Shown here: piece after piece, positions 33,801 through 45,248 of the stretch
Layout of the letters: each line of letters begins with the position of its first letter
Position numbering within the stretch: position 1 is the stretch's first letter
Assembly (NCBI GenBank): GCA_030765065.1
Contig: CM060977.1
Span: 91,591,795-91,655,794, forward strand
Direction of reading: 5' to 3'
Source of the DNA: Deroplatys truncata
Taxonomy: Eukaryota > Arthropoda > Insecta > Mantodea > Mantidae
Length of the DNA: 64,000 bases
Position numbers and translations under genes: made by a program
The notes under the pieces: generated by a model
The model's input: only the letters and a program-made list of their open reading frames with translations
What the model was told of the DNA's origin: nothing
Database searches by the model: none

Positions 33801-34312
33801 AACATTTATAGGAACAATCCCCACACCATAGACAAACTTGAGGACAATATAGAAACAGAAATTATGAACATAACGTAAGAAGAACTTATGCGTGTGAATG
33901 GAAATTTCATCCGACGATGCCAGGGATGTCTTCACCACAGTTGGACACTTCCAACACCACTGGTACCAAGGTTAGTATTTATTATAACGCATGTTACTAT
34001 CACTCGTGGATAAGTAACGCGGCAATTACGGAACGAAAAGAGCCCAGTGTAAAAGAGAGTGAGGATTAAAGCATAGGCGCGATCAGTGGCCTCACCATAA
34101 AACGATCGCGCTGTAGATATTCAACAGGGAGATGAACACGAGCAACATACCCCTATCTAACCGCATCGAAGTCTTAGGTTTATTGTATGGTTTCCTCCCT
34201 GTTTCATCACCTACTTACACTCTAATAAGTCTCAGGTGTCTATAGATTAGGTTTCTACTAAATAGAATCTCATTTGGATCAACGGTTCCAAATTGATTGC
34301 ATATAGTTTTGT
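33801..34312. other. No recognised feature
   Basis: Nothing identified; the minus frame overlapping its left edge has no recognisable motif. Confidence 0.45.
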
Positions 34313-34478
34313 GTTCTAAAATTTCCGGGCTGTTTTGCCATATCCTGCAAGTTACAATACTTTGTCCTAACGTTTCGTCCCTGTCTATAATGGACATCTT
34401 CACAGACAAGGGACAAAACGTCAGGCTAAAATATTTTAACCTGCAGACCACGGCAAAACAGCTCGGACATTTTAGAAC
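34313..34478. repeat. Near-palindromic hairpin, arms about 75 bp
   Basis: The left arm GTTCTAAAATTTCCGGGCTG TTTTGCC... returns inverted as ...GGCAAAACAGC TCGGACATTTTAGAAC. The centre is GTCCCTGTCT, loop ATAATGGACATCTTC, ACAGACAAGGGAC. Several mismatches keep it imperfect. The CTAACGTTTCGTCCC / GGGACAAAACGTCAGG part resembles inverted sequence seen in fold-back insect repeats. Long frames on both strands here follow from the symmetry. Confidence 0.8.
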
Positions 34479-34938
34479 AAAAATTATAGACACCGGCCGT
34501 GAAAGCTTACGTATATATTTGATTGTACACCCGGTTTTAAAAAAGGTATTCCATATTTTGATATGTGGTAGTATGGACCAAAACAGAAAAAGATTTCCAG
34601 TAAACATGGGCTTTAAAATGCATTCCTTAGGAGCTATGACCACTTGTTCATCTTCGCTTCTGTGAAACATCTCTTCTACTGCAACCTCTACGTACGACCT
34701 ACATTAGGCAGTAAACAAATGAGGGCACACTACTCTGTTATTGTCCATGTATACAGCACGCATTAAACATCTGTAAGTGTTGTTACTGTAAACCGTATTC
34801 AAAGTTCTGGGAAAGTGCAACGTATATTCTTATTAGTTCTAATGGAATAAATTTGTGTTTTGATAAGTTTGTGAAACGCTTTTACATTGCAGTTTTATCT
34901 TTAAATCTTTAGTGTATAAAACCTCGATTAATAACTTA

Positions 34939-35079
34939 CGAAAACTACAGGAAGACGTCATCAATGCCTGCCAGAACATCCGTGACCAACCTGGAGTGGT
35001 GAGAGTGCACGATTCCCTAAGACGTCGAACAGAAGTATGCCTTACTATGAATGGGCACCATATTGAGCACCTCCTTTAG
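34939..35079 (+). pseudogene. Tc1/mariner transposase C-terminus
   Basis: An intact 46-codon end of frame: RKLQEDVINACQNIRDQPGV, then VRVHDSLRRRTEVCLTMNGH and HIEHLL before a stop. This is the standard tail of Tc-like transposases (INACxxIRxxPGVxxRVxxSMxRR...GHHIEHLL). The catalytic domain is deleted. Sixteen bases later a different transposon begins. Confidence 0.75.
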
Positions 35080-35095
35080 CGATGGTTTACAAGTA

Positions 35096-36227
35096 GAGGA
35101 AAGTTCCCTATATTGAACCACTTAAGCCTAAATAGTAAATACTTATAATTTCAATCAAAATTTTCAGAAACACAAGCTTTAAGGTGACAAATCCTTGCAC
35201 TGTAAATATCCTAAACACAATTTAAAATTAATACAATTATCAATTAAATAACATTTAAGAAGTGAGATGGTGTAAATCGGTTCAAATTAGGAACGTGGTC
35301 CTTAAATTGAACCACGCGTGTCTTAAAATGATCCACATACTTTTAAGTTTAAAAATATATGTTTATTAATGCAAAATACGCATATTTTATTGTACATTCA
35401 AAACAAATATGCTATCAGCAACAAAAGTAGGGTCCAAAATTGTGATAAGAATAGCAATTTCCTTGAACATTTTGAATTTTTATATAATGACAATCACTTG
35501 ATTTTTAGAATAGATAGTATTTGCAAATATAGAGTTTTTACTAATTTTTACTCTCATACAAAAGAGTCCAATAGTCTTCACAATAAAAGACTTTCTTCTT
35601 GGCACTAATTTTTGCACACTTTTGATAAAGTCATATCCTATAACTCATACACTGGATCATTTCCATAATTTCAGACAATTCACAATACACATATTCATGT
35701 CATCGACTGTTTTTAACGTGATTTTTTTAACTTAGCATATTATATGGATATTTATTCACACGATATACTATTCGCAGTTGAGCAATCCTAGAACTTCAAT
35801 AGGTTTCCTAAATTGGAGCAGTTCAATATAGGGTGCAAACAGTGATTAAATTTACGAGCCACGCCACTTTGGAAGCTTTAGCATCTATGTGACAAGCAGA
35901 GACGTTGCTTGTAAAAACGTATGCATGAATATTGTTGCTAAATAAACATAACAGGTAATATATGTATGTATATATAGGTCATCTCAAAGTTATCTAATTC
36001 GTCGTATAAGCTTAGCTGGACGAGTCAAATATTACTTCTGAAGCACCAAAAACACACACACTTCATACAACTGAAACCACAGCTCAGAATGTAAATTCAA
36101 CAACGCCAAGCATTCATAGCTGTACACGCTACGGTTCTGCTAGGATTATGGTGCCATCTGTTGAACAGTTTGGAGAATATCGGAGCCGTTCAATTTAAGA
36201 GGTGGTTCAAATTAGGGACATTTCCGC
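35096..36227. mobile_element. pogo-like / TA-inserting element without transposase
   Basis: 1132 bp with TA on each side (35094-35095, 36228-36229). The left end GAGGAAAGTTCCCTATATTG and inverse right end GCGGAAATGTCCCTAATTTG are about 26-bp inverted repeats continuing into AACCAC. Related motifs recur inside (GGTTCAAATTAGGAACGTGG near 35279, CTTAAATTGAACCACGCG near 35302, TTCCTAAATTGGAGCAG near 35804), a subterminal arrangement typical of transposase-binding sites. No transposase reading frame; a 79-codon AT-rich frame inside is unsupported. Confidence 0.7.
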
Positions 36228-36504
36228 TACAGATCGTATGTGATCGCAAGCAGATTACATTAGAAGCTATGCTGTTTCACAGTAATAGAGTAATGTGTCC
36301 TCATTCGTTTACGGCATTCTGTAGGTCATACAAAGAGCTTGCAGCAGAAGAGATGTTCCAGAGTAACGGAAATGAACAAGTGCTCGTAGCTCTTAAGGAA
36401 TGCATTTTAGAGCCCATGTTTACCGGACATTTTGTTTTTATTGTTTTGGTCCATGCTACCACCCCTCAAAATATGGAATACTTTTTTTTTAACATCCTGT
36501 ATAC

Positions 36505-36870
36505 TCATTGCACTAGAATATTAAGTGCGAAACCCTTTCCTTCCAAACCACGCATCCTGCATATGGGTCTTCTGAGAGCCCCATTGTCTGTAGGTGTTTT
36601 TTATAACTTCCATGGCCAATTATCAGGTCCACCATGAGCCACATCTGCTTCTTATTTAATTTAAGGACATCAGTAGTTCTTCTAAGCTATGGCTGATATA
36701 TCACTACTTTCCATGTACTTGTTTCTGGATATGTTTCCAGTAGCCTATATGCTGTCTTTGAACACAGTCTAACAGTTTTGTCCTTACTATTGCATTTGTT
36801 TGTTGAGGTAGGTATTGTCTTTATGTTATTTGCACCACGCTTTGGGCGTCAATTTGAAGAAGGGTGATTT
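36505..36870 (-). pseudogene. LINE C-terminal fragment, inverted
   Basis: On the minus strand DVLKLNKKQMWLMVDLIIGH and GSYKKHLQTMGLSEDPYAGC match the C-terminal block of R1/Jockey-like LINE proteins (LxGLLTGHGxLxxHLxxMGLxxDPxCxxC). The preceding part (about 36870-36680) is frameshifted but continues the same way. Partly overlaps nothing else; LTR-B copy 2 begins directly after it. Confidence 0.6.
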
Positions 36871-36873
36871 TAG

Positions 36874-37721
36874 GAGGAGCCGAACTTGAAGTAGTTGCAA
36901 CTCCACGTATGGTACCCGGTAGCCTTTGCACCAAATTTAAAAATATTAACTTTGTAATTTGACTGTTTATTTAAATATTATATACTTATGTTTGCCTCGG
37001 CTGCGTCAGTATTATTGTTAGAGACATGGATTTCTTTGCAGGGAGTAGTGCGGCTAAGAATGTAGGCTTAAACAGATTATAATTTTTACTTCACTACATT
37101 TATTAATCCTTGACACAATTTAAATAACACTTCACTGATATAGAGAGCTGTGAGATTCTCTTATTAATTACTGGCACTTTTTAACACGTAAACTATTTTT
37201 GTCTCACATGAATACGTATTAAACTTCTCGAGGACGCATCTCGCGTCCGGTTAGGAACGCTGCTTACAAGTAACTGACTTCTGAATTTGTACAATTCGCC
37301 CTATTTCAGTTTCTGATTGGCTAATCCTACTCTAATAGAATACTTTCATTTAACTTAAGCTTTTTTCTGGTTGTTGATTGGCTATTTATAAACTGCTTCA
37401 AAATTCATTATTGTTGCTCCAATAATTACAAGTAGCATTTTTAAACTTTCTTATTCATTATTGCCTCAAGGTTAACTTATTGTTACCTCATTTTTAGCAA
37501 CTTTTAACCGATTATTCTCACGGCTCCTACATTATTAAATTACGTAATATATTCACATAACATTATTGAAGATGTACATAATAATATAAATATTAATGCA
37601 ATGACTGTTACATGCATTTTATATATTATATTATACATATATTGCTTTAAGGCGGGCTGTTATTATATTTTATATTATATAAATTGACTGAAACCATTTA
37701 AGTGTTATAAATACTGCCTCA
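36874..37721 (-). repeat. LTR-B copy 2
   Basis: Inverse copy; GGAGCCGAACTTGAAGTAGT at its start corresponds to the right end of LTR-B, TACTGCCTCA at its end to the left terminus. CCAAT boxes (GATTGGCTAATCC, GATTGGCTATTTATAA on plus) are conserved. The terminal CCCCAACA is diverged here, but 40-60 bp outside it CACGCTTTGGGCGTCAATTTG is shared with copy 3, so part of the internal sequence remains. Confidence 0.72.
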
Positions 37722-37724
37722 TTG

Positions 37725-38055
37725 TAAAGAAGGTCGCAAGGGGAGTGCGCACCGTCTTTGGACAGTAGAAGCGTGGTACTTTAAGCTACCCCTTAAGGGT
37801 CACTTCCTAATTCTCTAGATTTCAGGAAACGAGTCTATTACCCTGATGGAGAGGACCTGATGAGAAGGGTTGTCGCTATCTTGCAGGCCACAATACTAAG
37901 CGCAGACATTTATATATAATGGGACTTACTCAAGACCCTTTATATAGGAAATGTGGGAGGGAACCTGAAATGCTAAGGATTTACTATGCAGAAATATGTT
38001 TCCCTAGGCCCTGTTTCTTAGAACCTGACGAATAAGAAGGGCCCACTATTGGACC
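37725..38055 (+). pseudogene. LINE C-terminal fragment
   Basis: About 37895-38080 reads KRRHLYIMGLTQDPLYRKCG then REPEMLRIYYAEICFPRP and CFLEPDE before a stop. It matches the block HLYxMGLxxDPLCRKCGxExET...CECxAL...RxxYLGSxFLxPED near the end of R1/Jockey-like LINE proteins: the CxxC pair is half kept. Plus orientation, unlike 36505-36870, so these are two separate insertions on either side of LTR-B copy 2. Confidence 0.62.
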
Positions 38056-38340
38056 TGCCCAGAGAGGGACGACGAGTAACCGTTATAACCAGGCAGCCCT
38101 CTGGTGTCGACGTTGAATACTCCTTCATTCGCGCCATTTGTCCAGTACGGCCTCACGCTGCGACTAGAAGCACACTTGAAACATGACAAAGAAACGAAGC
38201 GAAAGGGAAACGAGGGAAAGGAGATGATGGTAGAAGAGAAACCATCCCAGAATCAGGGAAACAAGAAAAGCTCAAGGTCAGTTTCAGCGGTCGACGGGAA
38301 TTAAACCTGGGACCTCCCAAATGCGAGTGAATTCCCAGTA
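38056..38340 (-). mobile_element. SINE-2 related element, variant body, inverted
   Basis: GCCCAGAGAGGGACGACGAG and GCAGCCCTCTGGTGTCGACG and GTCCAGTACGGC match the inverse of 26380-26560. The right end on the minus strand gives TTCGGGAGGTCCCAGGTTTAATTCC-like head (38320-38296). Head and variant body together, full length about 285 bp. Confidence 0.6.
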
Positions 38341-38354
38341 AACTCTTCATATCG

Positions 38355-39243
38355 ATTTTTTACTTCCTCTACCACCACATGGTAGGTAGAGAAGGTAATG
38401 CATTCCACCCAAAAATTCAATACTGAGATTTCACCGGAAATACATGTTTTGAGGCCCCTGAATACAAATGAAGCATTTTTGGAAACATGCGTTTGTGTCT
38501 GTATCTGTACGTCTCTGTGTCTGTGAACAGCATAACTCAAAAGCAAAAAGTACGATAAATACGAAACGTAGTATTTGGCTTCAGTACCTTTCAAGGATGC
38601 CACACCAAGATTTTCAAGAAAACCTCCTACACTATCATTTGCATGCAAGATTTTGCGAAAATATGAACTTTTCTAAAAAAAACAGCTCTAACAATTTTGA
38701 TTAAAATATCATATATTAAGGATATTTACATTATAAATAATATATAATATATCTTAAATTTTCTGAGAATAGCCTTTGAAGTCCTCTTCATTCGGAAGGA
38801 ATTTTGTATGATCTTGTTTAACTGGCAAACATTAAGCGATAGATAAAAACGTACTAAATAAAAAATGTAGATCTCTTTTAAACACACAGTTTATTTCAGA
38901 TAATTCTTTTTTGTGGCATCAGCCACTTCAGATATCCGTTACTAATGTTTTAAATTGTTCAATACTTAGCCATTATTTTGAAGTCCTGTCAACATTCAGT
39001 TGTTTCTCGCGATTCCATTGAAACAGTTATAAGGTCAGCACATAGGTGCAGTTCTTAAACATTTGTCTATCGCTGTTCCCTTTGTATCTATAACGAAATG
39101 TGTAATGTAGCTATTTATGCAAAGGTTTATTTGAATTAAAATTAAGTTGATATAAAAATAAGCTTTGGTAAGACTAGTATGTACACCCACTAATAGACGA
39201 TAGAGGGTAGAGAAAGTTATGTGAATGTATCAAATCAGAAATT
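38355..39243 (-). mobile_element. W1 element, near full length
   Basis: From ATTTTTTACTTCCTCTACC to GGGTAGAGAAAGTTATGTG (39205-39223) and the terminal AAATCAGAAATTTTT. All blocks of the second subtype are present in order. Directly followed (39241-39295) by TTTTTGGGGTGAAATACAAC ACTTCC, a piece of another W1 right end in plus orientation. Confidence 0.82.
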
Positions 39244-39295
39244 TTTGGGGTGAAATACAACACTTCCTCTGCTTCAGAAGCGTAGTCAAAAATTA

Positions 39296-41204
39296 TTAAG
39301 GGGGTTATGTCTAGGGTCCAGTTTTAAACAATGTGTATCAATCCAAATTATAAATATGAATTAATTCTGAGTTGAAATATTTAAATAAAGCGATTCTATA
39401 TTCACACATTAAGGTGCAGCAATTGGAATTAAAATTAGAATAGAACGCTTTGTGTATTCTTACGTTGCAAATGTGTTGTGAAATGAGAATGACGCTGTGA
39501 AGTATTTTGTATTACCGTTGCAGGCCATTTCATTTCACCACAAAATAAGGTTTTCTAGTTATTTCTAAACTGGGAGATATTACAATCATTTGGAAACCAC
39601 TCAAATTTAACACCAGAATGAAAACATGCCACGATGATCAACGCCATTAAAAGACGTTGCTGTGACCTTTGGCGACGTTGTTTAAGCCTAAATATAGCAC
39701 TACCAGTGATACTATTAGGAAGTATCTCATTCCTGTGAACCTAGAAATAGTATGCTATTATTTTAACAAAGCTTGTTTGCTATTAATTTCTAATTTTTTT
39801 AGCAAGGGGGTTTCAAACCGTAAAACCTGCTACGTCTCTGATCTGCTTTATGTAGGTTTGTATACATCTAAATTTGAAAACTTCTGCATAAAACCCTGAC
39901 AGTCTTCGAATAAGTGGCTGAAAATTAAAATTTAATAATAACTGATACATTAAAACCCCTGTATAAGAAGTATGTGAATGGTCTTTCACGAATACGAAAA
40001 TCAGTGAACGTTCATTGTGGAGCTTGTTAAGTCCACTCGGAAATATACCCATGTCATAGGCAGCCGGTAGCGATGACGTGATGAAGTGGTGCTAACGAAG
40101 ACTAACGAAGGAAAATCTAATATTTGTAAACCAGAATGACAATAAGGTAAACCTTATTACAGTGAGGGAGGGTGGTAACCAGAGAATCACATTATTAGCT
40201 GCGTGAAATGTGAAACTGGGAAACAGGCACACACCTAGAGGTACATCAGGCAGCCGAAGCTCACTTCCATGCAATAGCATACATGAATGTATTACACATT
40301 TGTATTTGTAGTATACATTTTACACACACCATTGTCGTCTGTCTTTAACAATATAACTGGCTTCATTTACAACCACCCTGCAGAATAGCGCTCTGGGCCG
40401 TTTTCTGTAAATTTAAACATTGAAATAATACATTTAAGGGAAAATGGAACTGCATTTTCTAACCTTTTAAATTTTAAAGCTCTCGACTTGAAAATTGGCA
40501 CACTTAATAACGAGTAAATAAAGAAATGTCTGTGTCAAAGCTCTAGCTCAGATAGTTTCTCATATAATAAAGATTTTTAATTAGCAAAAAAAAAATATTC
40601 AAATTTTCTAAACCCCCTCTACAGATTCACATTTGTCAGAGAAGTATGTTAATGACATTTTCTAATACTTTATTATAGTGAAAGATTTCATTGAAGTTTA
40701 TGTTATTACGAGTAGTTGCAGAAAAATAAATGTTTTTATGAAATTGTTGGTGTTAAAATTTTCCTCTTTTCAGTACAAAATAGAGCAAAACTGAAATGTA
40801 GGGAATACATTTCATGCGCAAAACTGAGCAAAAACACATACACAAAGGGTCCAGTCGGATTAAAAGGGAGTGAACGGGTGATTTAAACATATCACTGGGG
40901 TTTTAAAAACGCAGATTATGAAAAACGTTTGGCTAAAATGATTCACAGGTATGTGTAGAATATTTGTGAATTAATTAAAAATAGGAAATGTTGTCATTTT
41001 TACCTAAAAACTCACTCAAGTGTTCCTTAAGCGGATTTATCTGTGAAGTTTCCAAAACCCTAAGTACTTACTCTACTAAGATTTAAAAAAAATTACCATA
41101 TCTAATGTCTGGATAGAGAATTTTGCTTGCAAAGTTTTGGTGCATATAAATTAAGTCACTCCTGGATTGTGCGTTTTAAAATACAATTTTATACTATTTT
41201 ATAA
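39296..41204. other. No recognised feature
   Basis: 1.9 kb of AT-rich sequence without gene, tRNA-like box or repeat shared elsewhere in the window. Frames up to 79 codons lack motifs. This may be the largest stretch of background sequence here. Confidence 0.5.
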
Positions 41205-41936
41205 AAAAATCAGATGTGTTACATTTATATGACTTTCTCTACTCTCTATCTCTTATTAGAGAGTATACAAATTATTTTTACAAAAATTTATTTCCTTAAC
41301 TACTTTATTTTAACCGAGATAAACCGTTCCGGAATTAGCTACATTACGCATTTCATTATAAATACAAAGAGAACAGCGATAGTCAAATGTTAAGGACTGG
41401 ATGCTATATGCTAGCCTTAAAATTTCATGCTCTTTCCATGACATCGGGAGATCAACTGAAAATCTACAGGACTTTTAAAAGAATGGCTAAGCATTGAACA
41501 ATTCGAACTGTTAATAACGGTTATTTCGGAAATGGCTGATGCCACAAGTGCTTTAAGGAGTTATCTAAATTTTTTGTGTAGTTCGTTTTCGTCTATCACT
41601 CAACGTTTAACAGTTATACAAGCTTATACAAAATTCCTTCCGAATGAAGAGGACTTCAAAGGCTATTCCCCGAAAATTCAAGATATACATGTTATTTGTC
41701 ATGCAAATATCTTTAATGTATGGTATTTTAATAAAAATCGTTAGAGCTTTTTTTAGAAAATAAAACATTTCAAAAAGTGTTCCATATCAAGGACAGTTAA
41801 AGGTGGGAGAATTTTATGAAAAATCTTGGTTGCACATCTTTGGAAGGTACTGAACTGAAATACTAAGTTTGGTATTTATTCAACTTTTCGCTTTTAAGTT
41901 ATGCAGTTCACAGGCACTCACAAACACCACTCGCAC
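41205..41936 (+). mobile_element. W1 element lacking its right end
   Basis: AAAAAATCAGATGTGTTAC, ATGACTTTCTCTACTCTC and the second-subtype blocks, running to the CA-rich position (CACAAACACCACTCGC) where it abuts an inverted W1. The last ~150 bp are missing. Confidence 0.75.
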
Positions 41937-42805
41937 CTTTTTATAATTACTGTCTCTACTACGTATAGTAAGTAGGGGAAGTATTGTATTCCACCCAAAA
42001 ATTCGATACCGAGATTTCACCGGAAATATATGTTTTGAGACCCCTGAATCCAAAAAAAGCATTTTTGGAAACATGTCCGTGTGTGTCTGTCTGTCTGTGA
42101 ATAGCATACCTCAGAAACGAACAGTAGGATAAACACTAAACTTGCTATTTAGGTTCAGTATCTTCCAGAGATGCGACACGAAGGTTTTCAAGAAAATCCC
42201 CCCACCCCAGATTACCCTTTACATGGAACATTTTTCGAAAATTTTAATTTTCTCAAAAATGGCTCTAAAGATTTTGATTAAAATATCATATGTTTAAGGT
42301 ATTTTCGTGACAAATGAAACGTATATCTAAAATTTTCTGCGAATGTCACCAAAAGTATTCTTCATTGTGAACGACTTTTGCATAACTGGTAAACTATAAG
42401 AGATAGACAAAATTTTACTACACAAAAAATGTAGATCGTGTTAAAATACACAATTTATGTCATATACATTTATTTTGTTGAGTGAACCATTTCCGAGATA
42501 TTATTGCTTGTTATTTCCTTAAATTTTCCAATACTTTTTCTGAAATGGAAATTCGTTATTCATTTTTCTTTTTCTTTGTCCTGGTAATACAAAGAAATGG
42601 AATACTCCACATAGCAACCAGCTGTTAAAATATTTGACTATTGCTTAAAACCTACCAATTCTCCTTGCATCTACAAGAAAATTGGCAATAAGATTAACGT
42701 CTCGATATCTCGATTAACATGAAACATATGGAGAATAAGCGTTTGTAGAAATAGTTTGTACAAGAGTAGAGAAAGTCATGTGAGTGTAACACATCAGATT
42801 TTTTT
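41937..42805 (-). mobile_element. W1 element, full length, inverted against its neighbour
   Basis: Starts TTTTTATAATTACTGTCTCTACTACG and ends GTAGAGAAAGTCATGTGAGT followed by GTAACACATCAGA. First subtype. With 41205-41936 it forms a right-end to right-end inverted pair of about 1.6 kb; since the two are of different subtypes the pair arose by insertion rather than fold-back duplication. Confidence 0.8.
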
Positions 42806-42810
42806 TGGAG

Positions 42811-42922
42811 CGGAGTTCAGAGGGCCTGAAAAGATGTATTTCTGGTGAAATCTCGACATCCAATTTTTGGGTGGAGGACAATACTTCCCCTACTAACTAT
42901 ATGTGATAAAGGAGGTAAAAAA
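42811..42922 (+). mobile_element. W1 right-end fragment
   Basis: CAGAGGGCCTGAAAAGATG, GTGAAATCTCGACATCC, TTGGGTGGAGG and a decayed terminus GATAAAGGAGGTAAAAAAG. It directly precedes duplicated segment A. Confidence 0.65.
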
Positions 42923-44315
42923 GAAAATGGCTACTGGAGTTCAGGGCATAATTTTGTCCGGTATAAACGATGAATTTCTTTACAATATGTTTTTGAGAAC
43001 TAGAAAGCTTAACACAAATGTTGAGAAAGTCGCGAAAGGATACCGCGCTGAAGGAATTTGATGGTTATTAGGACACATGACAGGCAAATAGGTAAAATAA
43101 AATTATTATTTATAACAGTGTAACACACCTAGAATATCATCAGCAAATGCATCTAGTTTTATGATAACAGAGAAGTTTAACACTACCCAAGATAAACACA
43201 AAAAGAATGTAGCAATTGACAACTACGACGCGTAGCGATGCAAAGAGTGAGGTTAAGGTATTATCGACGAAACACATAGGACTGGTTACTTCATAACCTA
43301 CAAAAACACCGTTCAAACACAAATGTAACATAGCACAAGTATGTGCGATATTCAGTATTTGCAAGTCATGTGTAAGTTAAATGACACCACAAGCTTCGCG
43401 ATGCCGGTGATGACCAGATTAGTAGAGGCCTTCGGAGCTCTCTAGGATTAAGTTTAAATTATTGGAGAATAAATTCATAATTCGTGCGTGTTTATAATGT
43501 GGGTTTACTCCAAACAAGTGCAAAACTAAACTAACTTTTATCATGTCTGGGTACGACACAAAGCAGCGGTTGACATTAGAAACAATTTTGGTCGAATAGA
43601 GAACACGAGTAAAAGGTAATGCTCTTGATGTCATTGCTTTGATTGAGTATTTTTAGCTGTTATATTTAAGTATTATGCGAGCCGTAATGGGAATGGTACT
43701 TGATCTCGTTGCAGTGATTGAGTTATATCTTGTTAACGGTGACGTCGGTAACATTGAAGTGTAATTTTCAAAACTCAAATTAAAAACAAAAATTAAGGAA
43801 TACAATGACAGAAGCCAGGTTAACTGCGTTACCTATTTTTAGCATAGAAAACGGAAGATACCGTAAACTCGTATAATAGCAGTATAAGATACAACCTTGC
43901 ACAAAACGTAAGGATATACACTCCTGTACTCTTAGCCTATCGCAACAAGTCACACAGTCGGTGCTTGTATTTTGTATAACGTAGTTTTAAAATCATAATT
44001 TGCATCCGAACACGCCGTGTTCATTCATATTTATTTCACAGTACCGTAAGCACTTGTAATAAGAAATAATAATACTAATAGTTTAATATCAGCTGATTGT
44101 GAAAAAACATGTCAATTGCTACACAAGTTTCAGCAAAACAAAGCAGTGATTAGATATCAAGCTGACCATGTATGATTCGCAGTATAGCCAACATTAGTTT
44201 TAAACAGTTGAATAGCTATCTAAGGAATAAAACTGCATCTTAGAACTCGTCGCCGCTAGGGTATTCCAAGAATAACCATTCCAAGATTTATTCCGAGTTC
44301 CTACAGTCGACCCTA
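42923..44315 (+). repeat. Duplicated segment, copy A
   Basis: Collinear with 47275-49765 over its whole length, at about three in four to four in five identity by eye. Anchors: AAACGATGAATTTCTTTA, GACGAAACACATAG with GGTTACTTCATAA, GATGACCAGATTAGTAGAGG, GTGGGTTTACTCC, TTGTATTTTGTATAACGTAG and AACAGTTGAATAGCT. Copy A lacks both insertions present in copy B. The start codon context AAAATGGC and the phrase INDEFLYNM are kept in both, but copy A is closed by a stop after about 44 codons. Function unknown. Confidence 0.85.
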
Positions 44316-44710
44316 AGTCTTAATACGTCCTATAACAACCCAAAGGGAAATTTTAGGCCAGCTTTGCTTCACCGAGTCCCCAGACTAGATTCTTTTCTTG
44401 TGTTCTTGTACCGAAGATGTGCCCTCTAAAATCCTTACCCCATCTTCCATTTCTCCCTCCTTGTTACTTCTGTTTCTGCGCTTGGATGCACAGTGTGACA
44501 GCAGGAAGCGTAAAAAGGGTCCCTTCCGGTGAATAGAAGGTGACGTAGACGAGATCTCTCTCTTCCTATTGACTGTTCTCCCTTCATCCACGAAGTAACT
44601 GAATCTACTTCTCGCGGAACCTTTGTTTCTATGTTACTTTGTATTAAATATTGTTTTTATATAACTGTATCCTGTGTGACTGGTTACAGACATTGTTATA
44701 GTTAGTAGCA
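44316..44710. other. No recognised feature
   Basis: Spacer; a 68-codon minus frame at 44385-44591 has no motif. Confidence 0.5.
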
Positions 44711-44882
44711 ATTTTTAGTACGTCTACTACCTATCTATGTAAATAGAGGAAGTATTATATTGCTCGCAAAAATTCGATATCGAGATTTACCAGAAATACA
44801 CGCTTCGAAACTCCTAGAATCCCTTCCCAAGAACAACAATTTTTAGGAAAATGTCCTCTGTGTGTGTGTGTGTGTGTCTATC
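44711..44882 (-). mobile_element. W1 right-end fragment
   Basis: ATTTTTAGTACGTCTACTACC, AAAAATTCGATATCGAGATTT, ACCAGAAATACACG and AATTTTTAGGAAAATGTCC, ending in a GT run. Truncated there and joined to SINE-2. Confidence 0.65.
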
Positions 44883-44897
44883 CGTCTTTGTACCGAG

Positions 44898-45165
44898 TGG
44901 AATGGCCCAGGCGGTAACGTCTGTGGCCCGCATTCGAGACGTCCCGGATTCTATCCTCGGCGACTGCCCACTCTTACCTATGGGTTTTTTCGGAAGCTTT
45001 CCTGGGTCGTCAGGCGAATACTGGAGTAGTTTCTTTCATCCCCCGAATATTCTGTCCTCCATTTCGTTACATTAATCATTTCATTCATCCTTCATCCCGT
45101 TTGATCTGTTACATGGATTGAAGTGTCAGCGATGGTGTTTCGGTGCTGCTTGACAAGTGAGAAGA
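44898..45165 (+). mobile_element. SINE-2 copy, truncated
   Basis: TGGCCCAGGCGGTAACG, GCCCGCATTCGAGACG, decayed B-box GGATTCTATCC, then GTCGTCAGGCGAATACTGGAGT. The GC-rich body end is replaced by ATTCATCCTTCATCCCG and a short unique tail. Confidence 0.6.
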
Positions 45166-45248
45166 TATGGTTTTATTATTAAGTTGTATTGTTATATGCC
45201 CCACGCTTTGGGAGCCAATTTGAAAATGTAGTTGTATTGTATTTCAAC

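Larger units (their letters stand above)
34528..36499 (+). mobile_element. Tc1-like element with about 210-bp inverted ends, interrupted
   Basis: Left end (TA)CACCCGGTTTTAAAAAAGGTATTCC, right end inverse (TA)CAGGATGTTAAAAAAAAAGTATTCC, with TA outside each (34526-34527, 36500-36501). The inverted ends continue about 210 bp to near 34745 and 36275 at perhaps three in four identity (shared ATGGAATA, TTTTGGTCCAT, AAGGAATGCATTTTA, GAACAAGTG). A transposase C-terminus lies inside at 34939-35079. A separate 1.1-kb element at 35096-36227 sits within it; without that the element would be about 840 bp, so it was already internally deleted. Confidence 0.75.

Noticed and set aside
34215-34670. Overlapping 151- and 122-codon frames on opposite strands
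   Set aside because: They lie on a near-palindromic hairpin and an inverted terminal repeat; symmetry of the DNA explains open frames on both strands.
36161-36637. Longest reading frame (158 codons, plus)
   Set aside because: It starts in the end of a pogo-like element, crosses the long inverted end of the Tc1-like element and finishes in inverse LINE sequence. No domain; a chance frame over mobile elements.
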